From Lachnospiraceae bacterium (lineage in GTDB: Bacteria > Bacillota > Clostridia > Lachnospirales > Lachnospiraceae), in assembly GCA_900751785.1 (NCBI GenBank), contig CAADSM010000016.1, positions 1-6,303 of the forward strand: a DNA stretch of 6,303 nt, written 5' to 3'. The notes beneath the pieces are model-generated. The model was given only the letters and a program-made list of their open reading frames with translations. It made no database searches and was not told the DNA's origin. This document shows positions 1-6,017 of the stretch, piece by piece (position 1 is the stretch's first letter; each line of letters opens with the position of its first letter). The position numbers and the translations under genes are program-made.

Positions 1-15
1 ACCCCGTCCCTTTAA

Positions 16-1179
16 AGGCCAAAAGGGCCGGCGAAAAATCCGCCGGGACCCGCCGGAAAAGCACAGGCGGACCCGCGCCCTTCCGATGCAGCCGCAAAGG
101 GAACAAACGTGCCGTCTCCGGTCAGCACTTCTCAGAAGGCAGACACCCTTCCCGGCACGGGAGGCGCCCGGACGTCAGATCCCGCATCTGTCAAGGAATA
201 TGTCCAGGAGGAGCGAGCGGCATACGGCAGCTCAAAACCGGTACCGTCAAAACCTGCGGAACCGGAGGTGCGGGACGAGGATTATTTTATCCGGAAGATG
301 CGGGAGCGCGTCCTCGCTTATCACAATCGATCCTCTGCAGCAGAAGTATCGAAAAAGGACGATATCTTCCGTCCTGATGTACAGGCTCAGCGGATCCATG
401 ACTCTGCCCGTCAGGCCGCGCAGGAAGAGCAGCCAGTCTCGTCATCAGAGCCAGAGCCCCGTCAGCCGGCAGAGCAGCCTCTGACAGCCGAGCCGATCCG
501 GGAGACAGATGCCGCGGACACGGCAAAAGAGACCGTTCTGCCGCCGAAGCCAAAGCAGCTCGACCTGTTCGAAGAGAATTTCCTGAAGCGCGAGGTCAAG
601 GCAGAATATAAGCTGATCGGCCAGGTGTTCGACACCTACTGGCTTGTAGAGTTTCACGACAGCCTCTACATCATCGACCAGCACGCAGCTCATGAGAGAG
701 TGCTCTATGAGAGGACTCTGCGGAGCATGAAGACACGGGAGTTCACCTCCCAGTATCTGAGTCCTCCCATCATCCTCTCGCTGTCCATGCAGGAGGCACA
801 GCTCCTCAACGAGAACATAGACCGCTTCGCCCGCATCGGCTTCGAGATCGAGCCCTTCGGAGGGGAAGAGTATGCGGTGAGGGCAGTGCCTGACAATCTG
901 TTCAGTATAGCGAAGAAGGATCTCCTTCTTGAGATGCTTGATGATCTTGCGGACGGCATCACGACCACGATGACGCCGGAGCTGATCGATGAGAAGGTCG
1001 CCTCCATGTCGTGCAAGGCCGCCGTCAAGGGCAACAATCGTCTCTCAGCGCAGGAAGTAGACACGCTGATCGGAGAGCTCCTTACGCTGGACAATCCTTA
1101 TCACTGCCCCCACGGCCGCCCTACGATCATCGCTATGACCCGCAGGGAGCTGGAGAAAAAATTTAAAAGGATCATATAG
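16..1179 (+). CDS. mutL: DNA mismatch repair protein MutL, linker and C-terminal endonuclease/dimerisation domain (5' part missing or out of frame)
   Basis: MutL couples mismatch recognition by MutS to strand nicking. Only the Pro/Ala/Glu-rich linker (to about nt 555) and the C-terminal domain are present in this frame. The GHKL ATPase half expected upstream is outside the window. Visible endonuclease motifs are DQHAAHERVLYE (nt 676-711, fitting DQHA-x2-E-x4-E), SCKAAVKGN (1009-1035), CPHGRP (1105-1122) and the terminal FKR. These indicate a nicking-competent MutL of the type found in bacteria without MutH. QYLSPP (751-768) sits where a sliding-clamp motif occurs in Bacillus MutL but fits it poorly. 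An in-frame TAA at 13-15 separates this frame from anything upstream. Either an indel (real or sequencing) shifts the frame near the window edge, or translation restarts, for example at GTG 109, which has AAGGGA 6 nt upstream. The identity of the C-terminal domain is secure; the 5' boundary is not. It ends 2 nt before miaA. Confidence 0.9.
   Translation, partial: RPKGPAKNPPGPAGKAQADPRPSDAAAKGTNVPSPVSTSQKADTLPGTGGARTSDPASVKEYVQEERAAYGSSKPVPSKPAEPEVRDEDYFIRKMRERVLAYHNRSSAAEVSKKDDIFRPDVQAQRIHDSARQAAQEEQPVSSSEPEPRQPAEQPLTAEPIRETDAADTAKETVLPPKPKQLDLFEENFLKREVKAEYKLIGQVFDTYWLVEFHDSLYIIDQHAAHERVLYERTLRSMKTREFTSQYLSPPIILSLSMQEAQLLNENIDRFARIGFEIEPFGGEEYAVRAVPDNLFSIAKKDLLLEMLDDLADGITTTMTPELIDEKVASMSCKAAVKGNNRLSAQEVDTLIGELLTLDNPYHCPHGRPTIIAMTRRELEKKFKRII
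97..111 (+). promoter_or_regulatory. Possible internal ribosome site and GTG start within mutL
   Basis: AAGGGA at 97-102 lies 6 nt before GTG 109-111, in the mutL frame and downstream of the in-frame TAA at 13-15. If the stop is genuine, this is the best-placed start for a separate 356-aa C-terminal MutL polypeptide. If the stop reflects a sequencing indel, the site is coincidental. Confidence 0.2.
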
Positions 1180-1181
1180 AT

Positions 1182-2186
1182 ATGAAAAAAAGACCGCTTA
1201 TCATACTCACCGGGCCTACCGCAGTGGGAAAGACTGCCGCGTCCATCGGGCTTGCCAAGGCCATCGGCGGCGAGATCATTTCCGCCGATTCCATGCAGGT
1301 ATACCGGCATATGGACATCGGCTCGGCGAAGATCACAAAGGAAGAAATGCAGGGAGTCCCCCATTATCTCGTGGATGTGCTTGAGCCGGAGGAGCCTTTC
1401 AGCGTAGTGCGCTTTCAGGAGCTTGCCAGGGAAGCCGTCCGGACGATCTACGGCAGGGGGAAGATCCCCATTGTTGTCGGCGGGACCGGCTTCTACATCC
1501 AGGCACTGCTGTACGAGATCGATTTTACCGAAAATGGCGACGATACGACCTACCGCAGAAGCCTGGAGCAGACTGCCGCAGAGAAAGGGGCTGAGTATCT
1601 CCACGACCGTCTGAAAGAGATCGATCCGGAAGCCGCGGAGCAGATCCATCCGAACAATGTAAAACGAGTGATCCGCGCGCTCGAGTTCCATCAGCAGACG
1701 GGAGAGAAGATCTCCGCGCACAATGAGCGGGAACGGCAGAAAGAGTCCCCCTATGACTTTGCCTATTTTGTCCTGACAGATGACCGGCAGCTCCTCTATG
1801 ACAGGATCGACCGCAGGGTGGATCTTATGATGGAGCAGGGACTCCTAGAGGAAGTACGCGCGCTGAAGGAACGGGGCTTGTCCCGGGACAGCGTCGCCAT
1901 GCAGGGCCTCGGCTACAAGGAGCTGTTCGGCTATCTGGAAGGCGAATATCCATTGGATGAGGCAGTGCGCATCATCAAGAGGGATACCCGCCATTTTGCA
2001 AAACGCCAGCTCACCTGGTTTAAACGGGAGAGGGACGTCATCTGGCTTGACAAGCAGTCTGTCGGCAGGGATGACGAGGTCGTTGTACGGCAGATCATCG
2101 CATGTCTGAAGGAAAAAGGGATCATCGGTGAATCCGGCCTGGATAGAGCCGGCGAGACTACAGAAGGGAAGGAAACAGATAAATAA
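1182..2186 (+). CDS. miaA: tRNA dimethylallyltransferase MiaA
   Basis: MiaA transfers the dimethylallyl group of DMAPP to N6 of A37 in tRNAs that read UNN codons; it is cytosolic. The 334-aa product starts with a P-loop, GPTAVGKT (residues 11-18), followed by DSMQVYR (36-42; its Asp is the expected general base) and VGGTGFYIQALL (about 99-110, with the conserved Thr102). A helical tRNA-contacting region follows, and the family signature GLGYKEL lies near the C-terminal third. Length is slightly above the usual 300-315 residues because of a polar tail (about the last 20 residues, rich in Gly/Glu/Thr) that looks non-conserved. The ATG is chosen because AAAAGGA (1165-1171) lies 10 nt upstream and the P-loop follows at the normal distance. 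It begins 2 nt after the mutL stop and ends 1 nt before the next start, so the three genes are probably co-transcribed. Full length, no defects seen. Confidence 0.97.
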   Translation: MKKRPLIILTGPTAVGKTAASIGLAKAIGGEIISADSMQVYRHMDIGSAKITKEEMQGVPHYLVDVLEPEEPFSVVRFQELAREAVRTIYGRGKIPIVVGGTGFYIQALLYEIDFTENGDDTTYRRSLEQTAAEKGAEYLHDRLKEIDPEAAEQIHPNNVKRVIRALEFHQQTGEKISAHNERERQKESPYDFAYFVLTDDRQLLYDRIDRRVDLMMEQGLLEEVRALKERGLSRDSVAMQGLGYKELFGYLEGEYPLDEAVRIIKRDTRHFAKRQLTWFKRERDVIWLDKQSVGRDDEVVVRQIIACLKEKGIIGESGLDRAGETTEGKETDK

Positions 2187-2187
2187 A

Positions 2188-3498
2188 ATGGGAAATACAG
2201 CAGCAGAATCAATCTATGAACAGCTCGGGATCTCCCGGGAGGTATATGAGTACGGGCAGAAAACAGAGGAGAGCCTTGCCGGCCGCTTCCGGGAATTTGA
2301 CCGGACAGCCGAGTACAATCAGCTCAAGGTGATCCATGCCATGCAGGAGAACCGTGTCAGCGAAGCGTGTTTTAACTATGCCAGCGGATACGGCTACAGC
2401 GACCAGGGCAGGGATACCCTCGAGCAGGTCTACGCATCGGCGTTCCACACAGAGGCGGCTCTTGTGCGCCCCCAGATCACATGCGGCACCCATGCGCTCG
2501 CGATAGCGCTTGCGGCCAACCTGCGTCCGGGAGACGAGCTTCTCTCACCGGTGGGAAAGCCCTATGACACGCTGGAAGAAGTGATCGGGATCCGCCCGTC
2601 AAAAGGCTCCCTCGCTGAGTATGGGATCACATACCGCCAGGTCGAGCTCCTGGAGGATGGATATTTTGACTATCCTGCCATTGAGGCGGCGCTGAATGAG
2701 AGGACAAAGCTCGTGACGATCCAGAGATCCAAGGGCTATCAGACCCGTCCCAGCTATTCTGTCGAAAAGATCGGCGAACTGATCGCTTTCATCAAAGAGA
2801 GACGTCCGGATGTGATCTGCATGGTAGACAACTGCTATGGAGAGTTCGTGGAGACGATCGAGCCAAGCGATGTAGGTGCTGATATGATCGTCGGCTCCCT
2901 GATCAAGAACCCGGGCGGCGGTCTGGCGCCGATCGGCGGTTATATCGCAGGAAGAGAGGATCTGATCGAGAACTGTGCCTACCGCCTTACTTCGCCGGGC
3001 CTTGGAAAAGAGGTGGGAGCCTCTCTCGGGGTCATGCAGTCCTTCTACCAGGGCTTCTTCCTTGCGCCGACCGTCGTGTGCGGCGCTCTGAAAGGAGCAG
3101 TGTTCGCTGCAAATATCTACGAAAAATTAGGATATCCGGTCGTTCCGAACGGAACGGAATCGAGGCACGACATTATCCAGGCAGTGACTTTCGGTTCTCC
3201 GGAAGGAGTGATTGCATTTTGTAAGGGGATCCAGGCGGCTGCTCCCGTGGACAGCTATGTCAGTCCGGAGCCATGGGCAATGCCCGGCTATGACAGCGAC
3301 GTGATCATGGCAGCCGGAGCGTTCGTACAGGGCTCATCTATCGAGCTCAGCGCGGACGGGCCGATCAAACCTCCCTATGCCGTCTACTTCCAGGGCGGCC
3401 TGACATGGTACCATGCGAAACTTGGCATCTTAAAGTCTCTGCAGAGCCTGATCGATGCCGGCGTAGTCGACATACAGAGGATCCGCGAGCTCATTTAG
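2188..3498 (+). CDS. ynbB: PLP-dependent aluminium-resistance / methionine gamma-lyase family protein (YnbB-like)
   Basis: This is a fold-type I PLP enzyme of the Cys/Met-metabolism superfamily, usually annotated as aluminium resistance protein or methionine gamma-lyase family protein. Its physiological substrate is not established, so a C-S lyase role is inference from the superfamily. In the 436-aa product, CGTHALAIAL (from about residue 99) is the expected phosphate/ring-contact loop. VDNCYGEF carries Asp214, the likely partner of the pyridine nitrogen. GSLIKNPGGG carries Lys240, the likely Schiff-base lysine. RSKGY (180-184) is another conserved family stretch. No signal peptide or membrane segment is seen. 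The start is ATG 2188, 1 nt after the miaA stop, with a purine-rich AAGGGAAGGAAA (2163-2174) somewhat far upstream. A GTG at 2128 would extend it 20 residues into miaA and gives an unlikely N-terminus. YnbB-like genes near miaA are common in Firmicutes, which supports the assignment. Confidence 0.92.
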   Translation: MGNTAAESIYEQLGISREVYEYGQKTEESLAGRFREFDRTAEYNQLKVIHAMQENRVSEACFNYASGYGYSDQGRDTLEQVYASAFHTEAALVRPQITCGTHALAIALAANLRPGDELLSPVGKPYDTLEEVIGIRPSKGSLAEYGITYRQVELLEDGYFDYPAIEAALNERTKLVTIQRSKGYQTRPSYSVEKIGELIAFIKERRPDVICMVDNCYGEFVETIEPSDVGADMIVGSLIKNPGGGLAPIGGYIAGREDLIENCAYRLTSPGLGKEVGASLGVMQSFYQGFFLAPTVVCGALKGAVFAANIYEKLGYPVVPNGTESRHDIIQAVTFGSPEGVIAFCKGIQAAAPVDSYVSPEPWAMPGYDSDVIMAAGAFVQGSSIELSADGPIKPPYAVYFQGGLTWYHAKLGILKSLQSLIDAGVVDIQRIRELI

Positions 3499-3504
3499 CA
3501 TGAT

Positions 3505-3564
3505 AGTTCAGCCGTACAGCCCGAATCTGCTGCTTTGCAGCGTTTTTCACTGCATGGCTGAACT
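3505..3564 (+). repeat. Nested inverted repeat after ynbB
   Basis: AGTTCAGCCGTACAG (3505-3519) pairs with CTGCATGGCTGAACT (3550-3564) as a 15-bp stem with one G-U pair and one A-C mismatch. The outer 9 bp are perfect. The 30-nt loop encloses a second small hairpin, GCTGC-TTT-GCAGC (3529-3541). Function is unknown: it may be an mRNA 3'-end structure, a processing site, or a bidirectional terminator element between ynbB and the flavoprotein gene. Confidence 0.6.
3528..3547 (+). terminator. Candidate Rho-independent terminator of the mutL-miaA-ynbB run
   Basis: A stem GCTGC/GCAGC (3529-3533 with 3537-3541, plus a possible U-G closing pair) with a three-base loop is followed after one G by TTTTT (3543-3547). 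The stem is short, so it may be weak or allow read-through. It lies 30 nt past the ynbB stop, where a terminator is expected. Confidence 0.4.
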
Positions 3565-3574
3565 GAGATATAAA
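3546..3574 (+). promoter_or_regulatory. Candidate sigma-A promoter for the HI0933-like gene
   Basis: TTCACT (3546-3551, 4 of 6 matches to TTGACA) is 17 bp before TATAAA (3569-3574, 5 of 6 matches to TATAAT). Transcription would start near 3581, giving a short leader that just includes the AGGAGG ribosome site. It overlaps the right arm of the inverted repeat. The call rests on pattern alone. Confidence 0.35.
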
Positions 3575-3603
3575 ATGAAAGATAAGACAGGAGGACAGGG
3601 AAT

Positions 3604-4821
3604 ATGAGGACGGTAGCAGTGATCGGAGGGGGGGCTTCCGGTATGATGGCAGCGATCACCGCCGCAGAAGCAGGCGCACACGTCATACTGCTGGAACACA
3701 AAGATCGGATCGGGAAGAAGATCCTCTCGACCGGAAACGGCAGATGTAATTTCACCAACATACACCAGGAGCCGATCTGCTATCGCTCGGAGGATCCGCT
3801 GTTCCCCTGGGAGGTCGTCAGCAGATTCAGTGCCCAGGATGCGATCTCTTTTTTTCTGCAGCTCGGCGTTTATTCCAAGAACAGGAACGGGTATCTGTAT
3901 CCGAACTCGGACCAGGCGTCAGCCGTTCTGGATGCCCTGCGGATGGAGCTGAAGCGCCTGGCGGTTGAGATCCGCACAGAGACACACTGCAGCGAGATCG
4001 TACCCGTCAAAAGAGGATTCCGGATCCATACCGACAAAGGGAAAGTCTCTGCCGACCGTGTCATCCTCTGCGCCGGCTCCAAAGCGGCTCCGGCTACAGG
4101 CTCTGACGGCTCCGGCTATGACCTTGCAAAACGTCTCGGGCACCGGATGATCCCTGTCCTCCCCGCCCTTGTCCAGTTAAAATGCGGTGAGAACTTTTTT
4201 AAACAGATTGCGGGAGTGAGAGCGAACGGCACAGTATCTGTCTGGGCGGACGGGCAGTGCCTCGCCCGGGACACCGGAGAGATCCAGCTCACCAACTACG
4301 GTATCTCAGGCATCCCAGTCTTTCAGGTGAGCCGGTATGCCGCACAGGCTCTTTATGAAAAGAGGGCGGTAGCTGCCGAGCTTGATTTCATGCCCGACTT
4401 CACCGCAGAACAGATGCGGGCGTTCCTGAAGGTACGCGCTTCCACCCGGCCCGCCAAATCGGCAGAAGAGTTTCTGATCGGCCTCTTTCACAAGAAGCTG
4501 TCAGACTTATGGATCCGCCTGTCCGGGATTCCCCGGACAAAACGTGCGGGAGAGATCACAGAGGAGGAGATCCGAAAGCTCTGCGGCCTGATCAAATGCT
4601 TCCGCGTCACGGTCACAGAGACGAACTCTTTTGACCAGGCCCAGGTCTGCTGCGGAGGGATCGATACTTCCGGGGTGGATCCGGAGACATTGGAATCACG
4701 TTTTATACCGGGACTCTATTTTGCGGGAGAGATCCTGGATGTGGACGGCATGTGCGGCGGCTACAACCTGCAGTGGGCATGGTCCAGCGGGTATGTGGCA
4801 GGCAGGAGTGCGGCTGTGTGA
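3604..4821 (+). CDS. HI0933/BaiN-family NAD(P)/FAD-dependent flavoprotein
   Basis: This is a soluble flavoprotein oxidoreductase of the HI0933-like family, also annotated as aminoacetone oxidase family FAD-binding enzyme or BaiN/RdsA family. It is 405 aa, full length for the family. The N-terminal Rossmann dinucleotide-binding motif is VAVIGGGASG (residues 4-13). The family signature STGNGRCNFTN spans 42-52. An ILCAGS segment lies in the middle, and the C-terminal FAD-contacting block GLYFAGEILDVDG (370-382) runs into GGYNLQWAWSSG (385-396). The ATG is fixed by AGGAGG (3589-3594), 9 nt upstream, and by the GGGASG motif at the usual depth. BaiN of Clostridium scindens has been linked to bile-acid dehydrogenation, but most homologues are of unknown substrate, so family membership alone does not show bile-acid activity. 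In related Clostridia the next gene is usually the COG2509 dehydrogenase. Here the AT-rich macro-SEFIR gene separates them. Confidence 0.93.
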   Translation: MRTVAVIGGGASGMMAAITAAEAGAHVILLEHKDRIGKKILSTGNGRCNFTNIHQEPICYRSEDPLFPWEVVSRFSAQDAISFFLQLGVYSKNRNGYLYPNSDQASAVLDALRMELKRLAVEIRTETHCSEIVPVKRGFRIHTDKGKVSADRVILCAGSKAAPATGSDGSGYDLAKRLGHRMIPVLPALVQLKCGENFFKQIAGVRANGTVSVWADGQCLARDTGEIQLTNYGISGIPVFQVSRYAAQALYEKRAVAAELDFMPDFTAEQMRAFLKVRASTRPAKSAEEFLIGLFHKKLSDLWIRLSGIPRTKRAGEITEEEIRKLCGLIKCFRVTVTETNSFDQAQVCCGGIDTSGVDPETLESRFIPGLYFAGEILDVDGMCGGYNLQWAWSSGYVAGRSAAV

Positions 4822-4895
4822 AGGCACGACACACGGAATTGTATAAATTTATGCTGTAATAGCTTATCTATTGTGATATTTCCTTAATCTGAAAA

Positions 4896-4942
4896 AGAGA
4901 CCTCTGTTTTATCTTTGGACTTATACAGAGGTCTTTATTCTT
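4896..4942 (+). terminator. Rho-independent terminator, possibly bidirectional
   Basis: AGAGACCTCTGT (4896-4907) pairs with ACAGAGGTCTTT (4925-4936): 12 bp including one G-U pair, with a 17-nt loop. The right arm runs into the T-rich TTTATTCTT. On the opposite strand the A-run at 4892-4896 becomes a T-run, so it could also stop antisense transcription. It lies 75 nt past the flavoprotein stop and ahead of the macro-SEFIR gene. It would end the upstream transcript and insulate the inserted gene from it. Confidence 0.8.
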
Positions 4943-4968
4943 CATTTTATTTTTCCAAAACTTATGAT
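4941..4968 (+). promoter_or_regulatory. Candidate promoter for the macro-SEFIR gene
   Basis: TATGAT (4963-4968, 5 of 6 matches to the -10 consensus) is 16 bp after TTCATT (4941-4946, 3 of 6 matches to the -35 consensus). The predicted leader is about 40 nt and includes AAGGAGA at 5004-5010. The -35 is poor and the surroundings are very AT-rich, so this is a weak call. A promoter is needed in this interval because a terminator lies just upstream. Confidence 0.3.
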
Positions 4969-5017
4969 AAACTATTTTTAAATATCCGATCAAATGTAGT
5001 ATGAAGGAGATAATACA

Positions 5018-5998
5018 ATGATAAAAATTAGCAAAGGAAGTATTTTTGACTCAAAATGCGATTTGATAATAATTCCCTGTAATAATGCAGGAGGGGTTAC
5101 TCAATCAATCTTAAAAGAACTAATGGCTAATAATTTACCTTACTATAAATGTGCCAACGCTGGCGACGTTGTATTTGTAGAAAATATAAAAAATTTTTCC
5201 AATGCTTCAGTAATTGGATTTGCGGCCTCGGTTGATGTATTTGAATCCAAATCAACTTCTAAAATAATTAAGACTATAATGCAGACAATTCGATCATATT
5301 GCGAAGAACAATCCTTACATAAAATTAATATTCCTTTGCTCGGAACTGGCGCAGGCGGGGTGGATTATCAGATAGTTCACAAAATAATGAAAGAAGAATT
5401 TTTAAATATATCGAATATCTCACTGAACATATGTGTACTATCGGATGACATTTATACTGATTTGTCAAAAGATATAAGCCCCCAATATGATAATTATAAG
5501 AATCCTCGCGTTTTTATAAGTTACACAAATACAGATAATAACAATAGAAAATGGGTAAAAAAATTGGCTTGCAAATTACGTCAGTCTGGCGTAGATGCCC
5601 GTCTAGATATGTTCCATCTTAAACCAGGACAAGATTTACCGCAGTGGATGAAAAATGAACTGATTATGGCAGATAAAGTATTAATTATTTGTGATAAATA
5701 TTATGCTGAAAAAGCAGATAATCGAAGAGGCGGAGTAGGCTGGGAAACTATGATTATTCAAGGAGATATGTTATCTAAACAAGCGGAAAATAAGTATATT
5801 GCTATACTTAGAGATAAAGATATTGACCATAGCTTACCAATATATGTTAAATCAAGATATGCATTAGACTGGTCAGATGAAAATCAAATAGATACTGAAT
5901 TTGACAATTTATTATATTATTTGTTTGATTGTGACATTGAACCTCCTCTTGGCGAAATTCCTAATTTTATTAAAGATAAATTAAGACAAAATTCTTGA
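5018..5998 (+). CDS. Macro domain - SEFIR/TIR domain fusion protein, putative NAD+-linked immune effector
   Basis: The 326-aa protein has two domains. Residues 1 to about 150 resemble a macro (ADP-ribose-binding) domain: KGSIFDSKCDLIIIPCNNAGGV (6-27) is the first strand-loop, and NIPLLGTGAGG (104-114) is the ligand-phosphate loop. Residues about 162-310 are a SEFIR/TIR domain: PRVFISYTNTD (163-173), a W-V-x-K-L-A helix, LKPGQDLPQWM (201-211), then ADKVLIICDKYY and R-R-G-G-V-G-W-E ending at Glu243. That Glu sits where TIR NADases carry their catalytic glutamate. No signal peptide or membrane segment is seen, so it is probably cytosolic. The ATG has AAGGAGA (5004-5010) 7 nt upstream. Base and codon use are far more AT-rich than the neighbours, pointing to recent transfer. 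TIR-superfamily domains in bacteria often degrade NAD+ or make nucleotide signals, and macro domains bind ADP-ribose derivatives, so an anti-phage role is plausible but inferred. Whether the enzyme part is active, and whether macro is sensor, regulator or hydrolase, cannot be told here. Domain calls are from motif recognition. Confidence 0.85.
   Translation: MIKISKGSIFDSKCDLIIIPCNNAGGVTQSILKELMANNLPYYKCANAGDVVFVENIKNFSNASVIGFAASVDVFESKSTSKIIKTIMQTIRSYCEEQSLHKINIPLLGTGAGGVDYQIVHKIMKEEFLNISNISLNICVLSDDIYTDLSKDISPQYDNYKNPRVFISYTNTDNNNRKWVKKLACKLRQSGVDARLDMFHLKPGQDLPQWMKNELIMADKVLIICDKYYAEKADNRRGGVGWETMIIQGDMLSKQAENKYIAILRDKDIDHSLPIYVKSRYALDWSDENQIDTEFDNLLYYLFDCDIEPPLGEIPNFIKDKLRQNS
5901..5929 (+). 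promoter_or_regulatory. Possible promoter inside the 3' end of the macro-SEFIR gene
   Basis: A perfect TTGACA (5901-5906) is followed 17 bp later by TTTGAT (5924-5929, 4 of 6 matches to TATAAT). It would drive the downstream COG2509 gene, which the terminator at 4896-4936 cuts off from its former upstream partner. Such matches arise by chance in AT-rich coding sequence, so confidence is low. Confidence 0.27.
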
Positions 5999-6017
5999 TA
6001 GAAATTGGTTCTAATAA

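Larger units (their letters stand above)
4838..6017. other. AT-rich inserted segment (putative small defence island)
   Basis: G/C content drops sharply just past the flavoprotein stop and recovers near the start of the next gene: 19/60 in 5221-5280 and 16/60 in 5641-5700, against 33/60 in 2941-3000. Codon use also changes, with many AAT, ATA, TTA and AAA codons. The block contains a terminator, a promoter candidate and one gene. There is no recombinase, no tRNA target and no convincing flanking direct repeat; only trivial matches of about 5 bases were found. The edges are estimated from composition alone and could be off by tens of bases. Horizontal acquisition into a pre-existing gene pair is inferred. 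Confidence 0.6.

Noticed and set aside
86..484. Open frame in + frame 2 inside the mutL linker
   Set aside because: Arg/Ser/Gln-rich translation typical of an out-of-frame Pro/Ala-rich linker. It is not supported as a gene, although the true upstream mutL frame near 1-100 remains uncertain.
1101..1721. 206-codon open frame on the - strand
   Set aside because: It lies antisense to mutL end and miaA, which have unmistakable family motifs. It has no recognisable domain; it is a shadow of GC-rich coding.
2128..2190. GTG 2128 as start of the ynbB-like gene
   Set aside because: It would overlap miaA by 59 bases and add a non-family N-terminus; ATG 2188 fits the operon spacing and family length.
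3495..3765. Two overlapping - strand open frames over the 3499-3603 gap
   Set aside because: They are mostly antisense to the flavoprotein Rossmann motif; no ribosome site or recognisable product.
5018..5998. Complete Thoeris, CBASS or Pycsar system
   Set aside because: No ThsA-like SIR2 or membrane-macro partner, cyclase, CARF/SAVED or nuclease gene is in the window; only a single fusion gene is present.
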